From: GCA-2690565 sp002457235
GTDB lineage: Bacteria > Verrucomicrobiota > Verrucomicrobiia > Opitutales > Coraliomargaritaceae
Assembly (NCBI GenBank): GCA_045565695.1
Contig: JBJLEZ010000001.1
Coordinates: 372,001 to 436,000 of the forward strand
Direction: 5' to 3'
Length of the DNA stretch: 64,000 bases
Below the pieces are notes generated by a model that saw only the letters and a list, made by a program, of their open reading frames with translations, was not told the origin of the DNA and did not search any database. Both the position numbers and the translations under genes were made by a program. Below are positions 61,453 to 64,000 of the stretch, piece after piece (position 1 is the stretch's first letter; every line of letters starts with the position of its first letter).

Positions 61453-63009
61453 GTGAGTTTAGACCCATCCAGAACTGTTGCCTTAGTCGGCAGACCTAAT
61501 GTCGGCAAAAGCCGATTATTCAATCGTTTATGCGGAAGGCGTTTATCGATTGTTCATGATATGCCTGGGGTGACCCGAGATATTATATCTGCAGAAGTGG
61601 ATGATGATTATATGCTCTTGGATACGGGCGGCTTAGGCATGGAATTAGAAATGACACCTAAGCAAATTTCTAATGCAGCTGAAGATCAAGTTGAGTTCGC
61701 TATCTTAGCCGCAAAAGTAATTTTTTTCATTGTTGATGTTCGTTCAGGAATTACTGCTCTAGATGAAATAGTTTCAGAGAAATTACGCCGTTATGGTAAA
61801 TCGATTATTCTGGTCGCAAATAAAGTGGATAGCGAAGAAGATGAAGTTTTAGCAGAAGAATTTTCTCAGTTAGGATTAGGAGCCGCTTTGACTATTTCCG
61901 CTGAACATGGACGTGGCATCGGTCCTTTAAGAGCAAAGCTTGCAGATGCTCTAGGACCCAAGCCAGAAGTAGACTCTGGAAAGAAAGAAAAACGTATCCA
62001 AATTTCATTGGTCGGTCGGCCGAATGTTGGTAAATCATCTATTGGTAATGCATTGATTGAATCTAAGCGATTGATTGTGTCCGATGTTCCAGGAACGACT
62101 AGGGATGCAGTAGAGCTTGATTTAAATTATCAACATAAAGATGGAGAGTTATTAAAATTTCGTCTTACAGATACAGCAGGCCTTCGAATGAAACGTAAGG
62201 TAGACAGTTCTGTTGAATACTTTTCAGGTGTACGCACCCAGCATTCAATTGAACGTTCTGATGTGGTCTTTATGGTGATTGATGCAATGGACGGAGTGAC
62301 CAAACAAGACCAATCTTTAGCAGGGATGATAGTTGATTCGGGACGGGCGATTATTCTAGTCGTGAATAAATGGGATTTAGTAAAAAAGCGTTGGGAAGAA
62401 GAGCCCATCGATGGCTATAAAAATTTAAAACATTTTTTAACATCTTATGAGGAATCCTTGAGGAAGTCTTTATTTTTTTTACCGAACCCACCAGTGCTCT
62501 TTGTCTCTGCATTGGAAAATTTTAAAGTTGAGACCTTATTGGAAACAGCGGCGTCGGTTGAGCCGACCTTAGACTTGAAATTACCGACAGGGCAATTGAA
62601 TCGAGTGATTCAGTCTTTATTTGAATCGAGGGCACCAAAGCTAGTTGGGGTCAAAAGATTTAAAGTCTTTTATGCGGTGCAAACGGGTTCAAGGCCCTTA
62701 CGTATTCGACTATTTTGCAACCGTGTAGAACGCCTAGACCCTACCTATCGCCGCTATTTAGAAAAAGGACTGATTCATGAGTTTAAATTAGAAGGCTGTC
62801 CAATTTGGTTTGATTTAGTTGGGAAAGACCGCCGCTACTCCGAAGAAGAAGGGGAGGGCATACGCCAGAGTAAAGAGATTCAGGATAAGGCACGTATTCG
62901 CAAACAAGGTGATAAAGCATTTGAGAAAAAGCATCCCGAAAGGAGAGCTAAAATCGCTCAGAAAAAAGTAGCTCATAATAAGCGAAATAAATCTAAAAAA
63001 AGATCTTAA
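61453..63009 (+). CDS. der: GTPase Der (EngA)
   Basis: 518 residues, GTG start. Two tandem GTPase domains: GRPNVGKSRLFN, NKVD and then GRPNVGKSSIGN, VPGTTRDAV, DTAGLR, NKWDLV. A KH-like C-terminal domain follows, with a basic tail. It is needed for 50S ribosome assembly. About 40-80 residues longer than typical Der at the C-terminus (KKHPERRAKIAQKK...), probably disordered and RNA-binding. Bidirectional region after it carries the sod terminator. Confidence 0.95.
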   Translation: MSLDPSRTVALVGRPNVGKSRLFNRLCGRRLSIVHDMPGVTRDIISAEVDDDYMLLDTGGLGMELEMTPKQISNAAEDQVEFAILAAKVIFFIVDVRSGITALDEIVSEKLRRYGKSIILVANKVDSEEDEVLAEEFSQLGLGAALTISAEHGRGIGPLRAKLADALGPKPEVDSGKKEKRIQISLVGRPNVGKSSIGNALIESKRLIVSDVPGTTRDAVELDLNYQHKDGELLKFRLTDTAGLRMKRKVDSSVEYFSGVRTQHSIERSDVVFMVIDAMDGVTKQDQSLAGMIVDSGRAIILVVNKWDLVKKRWEEEPIDGYKNLKHFLTSYEESLRKSLFFLPNPPVLFVSALENFKVETLLETAASVEPTLDLKLPTGQLNRVIQSLFESRAPKLVGVKRFKVFYAVQTGSRPLRIRLFCNRVERLDPTYRRYLEKGLIHEFKLEGCPIWFDLVGKDRRYSEEEGEGIRQSKEIQDKARIRKQGDKAFEKKHPERRAKIAQKKVAHNKRNKSKKRS

Positions 63010-63024
63010 GGGTATAGGTTATAC

Positions 63025-63059
63025 AAAAAAATCGGACTTCATAATGAAGCCCGATTTGT
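63025..63059 (-). terminator. Intrinsic terminator of the superoxide dismutase gene
   Basis: Stem AAATCGG.CTTC / GAAG.CCGATTT (one A/C mismatch), loop ATAAT, at 63029-63057. Read on the minus strand it is followed by a run of seven T (63031-63025). Lies 24 bases after the sod stop. For der on the plus strand the 3' flank is not T-rich. Confidence 0.85.
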
Positions 63060-63080
63060 AAAATAAAGATTTATGTAAAC

Positions 63081-63707
63081 TTAAGCTTTAGCTGAAGAAT
63101 AAATGGCATCGGCTTTTGACCAATCTACGACATTCCAAAATGCTTCAATATAACTAGGTCTTAGATTTTGGTATTTCAGATAGTAAGCGTGTTCCCAAAC
63201 GTCTAGACCGATTATTGGAGTTCCTTCGACTTCAGCAACGCCTTTCATCAATGGACTATCTTGATTCGGTGTTGAGGTTACCGCTAGTGTGCCATCTGCT
63301 TTAAGAACAAGCCATGCCCAACCTGACCCGAAGCGTGTAGCACCCGCATTGGCGAAAGCAGATTTAAAAGTTTCAAAGCCACCTAATTCAGATTCAATAG
63401 CTTCAGCTAAGGATCCTTTGGGTGTTCCTCCTCCATTAGGGCTTAATATATTCCAGAAAAAAGAATGGTTAGCGTGACCTCCGCCATTATTGCGAACTGC
63501 CCCACGAATAGAATCTGGAACAGAGGCAAGGTCTGAAATCAATGCTTCAATACTGAGATTGGCTAAATCGGAACCCTCAAGAGCACCATTTGCCTTTGTG
63601 ATGTAAGCATTGTGGTGTTTTGTGTGATGAATTTCCATAGTGCGTGCATCGAAATGAGGTTCGAGTGCATCGTACGAATAATTGAGATCGGGCAATGTAT
63701 AGGCCAT
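63081..63707 (-). CDS. Superoxide dismutase (Fe/Mn type)
   Basis: 208 residues. Metal ligands lie in the helix HTKHHNAYI, GGHANHSFFW, and DVWEHAYYL; C-terminal NVVDW is standard. It converts superoxide to oxygen and peroxide; no signal peptide, so cytoplasmic. Iron versus manganese cannot be settled from these motifs with certainty. It has its own promoter and terminator, thus a single-gene unit. Confidence 0.95.
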   Translation of the reverse strand: MAYTLPDLNYSYDALEPHFDARTMEIHHTKHHNAYITKANGALEGSDLANLSIEALISDLASVPDSIRGAVRNNGGGHANHSFFWNILSPNGGGTPKGSLAEAIESELGGFETFKSAFANAGATRFGSGWAWLVLKADGTLAVTSTPNQDSPLMKGVAEVEGTPIIGLDVWEHAYYLKYQNLRPSYIEAFWNVVDWSKADAIYSSAKA

Positions 63708-63752
63708 AATGTTATTAGTGATTTTGTGTATTGGTTATTTAAATAATAAAAT

Positions 63753-63781
63753 GAATAATTCAGATTCTATAAGCTGTCAAA
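63753..63781 (-). promoter_or_regulatory. Sigma-70-type promoter of superoxide dismutase gene
   Basis: On the minus strand, TTGACA (63776-63781) then 17 bases then TATTCA (63753-63758). Perfect -35, moderate -10, about 46 bases before the ATG. Confidence 0.55.
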
Positions 63782-63792
63782 TAAGCTTTAAA

Positions 63793-64000
63793 TTATGTGG
63801 AAAGATCTTCGGCAGTTTGATTTTTCTTTTCCGATCTCTTCTTCTCAAAAAAGGCATTTAGCAGAGCATGATTCTCTTTTTCTAAGATTCCTCCTACTGC
63901 TTCAAACTTATGATTGCTTTCAGGTAGTTGTCCAAGGTTAGTTGCACCGCCAAGGCAACCCATTTTCGTATCTATTAAGCCAAAGTAAACTTTTTGGATA
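63793..64000 (-). CDS. Unrecognised protein, C-terminal end only
   Basis: An open frame of 68 codons plus stop (TAA at 63793-63795) enters from beyond the window. It reads KVYFGLIDTKMGCLGG, then ATNLGQLPESNHKFEA and a helical, Lys/Glu-rich end (EKENHALLNAFFEKKRSEKK). The hydrophobic strand plus Gly-rich part is protein-like, and the frame is clearly maintained. I do not recognise the family and propose no function. 71 bases separate its stop from the sod -35 region and gene start downstream. Confidence 0.6.
   Translation of the reverse strand, partial: IQKVYFGLIDTKMGCLGGATNLGQLPESNHKFEAVGGILEKENHALLNAFFEKKRSEKKNQTAEDLST

Overview
The window is a gene-dense (about 90-95% coding), AT-rich piece of chromosome from a Gram-negative bacterium. 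No gene-free gap exceeds about 300 bases. There are no transposases, integrases, phage genes, rRNAs or CRISPR arrays, and only one tRNA. A Bacteroidetes-type long PurM, a eukaryote-like UDP-glucose dehydrogenase, OleA/OleB, DUF1573 and DUF3127 proteins and PPi-type phosphofructokinase together suggest Verrucomicrobiota (Opitutae/Puniceicoccales-like). This is an inference; no rRNA is present to confirm it. Recognisable Shine-Dalgarno sequences are rare, GTG starts are common, and several convergent gene pairs overlap at their stop codons, all signs of compaction.

Layout. 1-8,038 (minus): cell shape and wall genes (mreB-mreC-mreD-mrdA, murA) with tyrS, a SpoU methyltransferase and ruvB. 8,231-12,340: dUTPase, a CPBP protease, an M3 oligopeptidase and a lone sugar-binding protein. 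12,363-17,118 (minus): tyrA-aroA-cmk-plsC-purM. 17,244-19,312: an unrecognised two-gene unit, a membrane-anchored protein with five 67-residue repeats and a formylglycine-generating-enzyme-like C-terminal domain, followed by a pseudopilin-like protein. 19,343-26,210: uvrC, cinA, holA, purB and PPi-type pfk. 26,207-30,106 (minus): nicotinamide riboside uptake and kinase, ThrH, and an adjacent FAD oxidase/MnmM pair that could make the mnm5s2U tRNA wobble base by a split route. 30,109-35,940: yraN, zwf-opcA, a secreted Bcp-type peroxiredoxin, pyk and a YycJ-like hydrolase.

35,966-41,876: folE2, a Nudix hydrolase, an orphan NtrC-type regulator, a DUF1573 protein, YjbQ, and a TolC-like protein behind a 33-bp AT-only inverted repeat. 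41,948-47,474: guaB and purA side by side on the minus strand (both branches from IMP, both divergent), then menC-menE. 47,558-51,323: an HNH protein, ugd with a one-base frameshift near its 3' end, fabV, a DUF3127 protein ending like SSB, and tRNA-Pro(UGG).

51,384-54,610 (minus): a divergent NRAMP-like transporter, thioredoxin-type arsC, an aquaporin whose second NPA lacks the usual arginine, and an inositol-monophosphatase-like gene. This looks like an AqpS/ArsC arsenic route without ArsB/Acr3. 54,808-59,582 (plus): a lipid/hydrocarbon cluster of phytoene-desaturase-like FAD enzyme, FabZ, FabI, OleA and OleB, without OleC/OleD beside it. 59,752-64,000: Lrp regulator plus aminotransferase, der, superoxide dismutase with promoter and terminator, and the end of an unrecognised gene.
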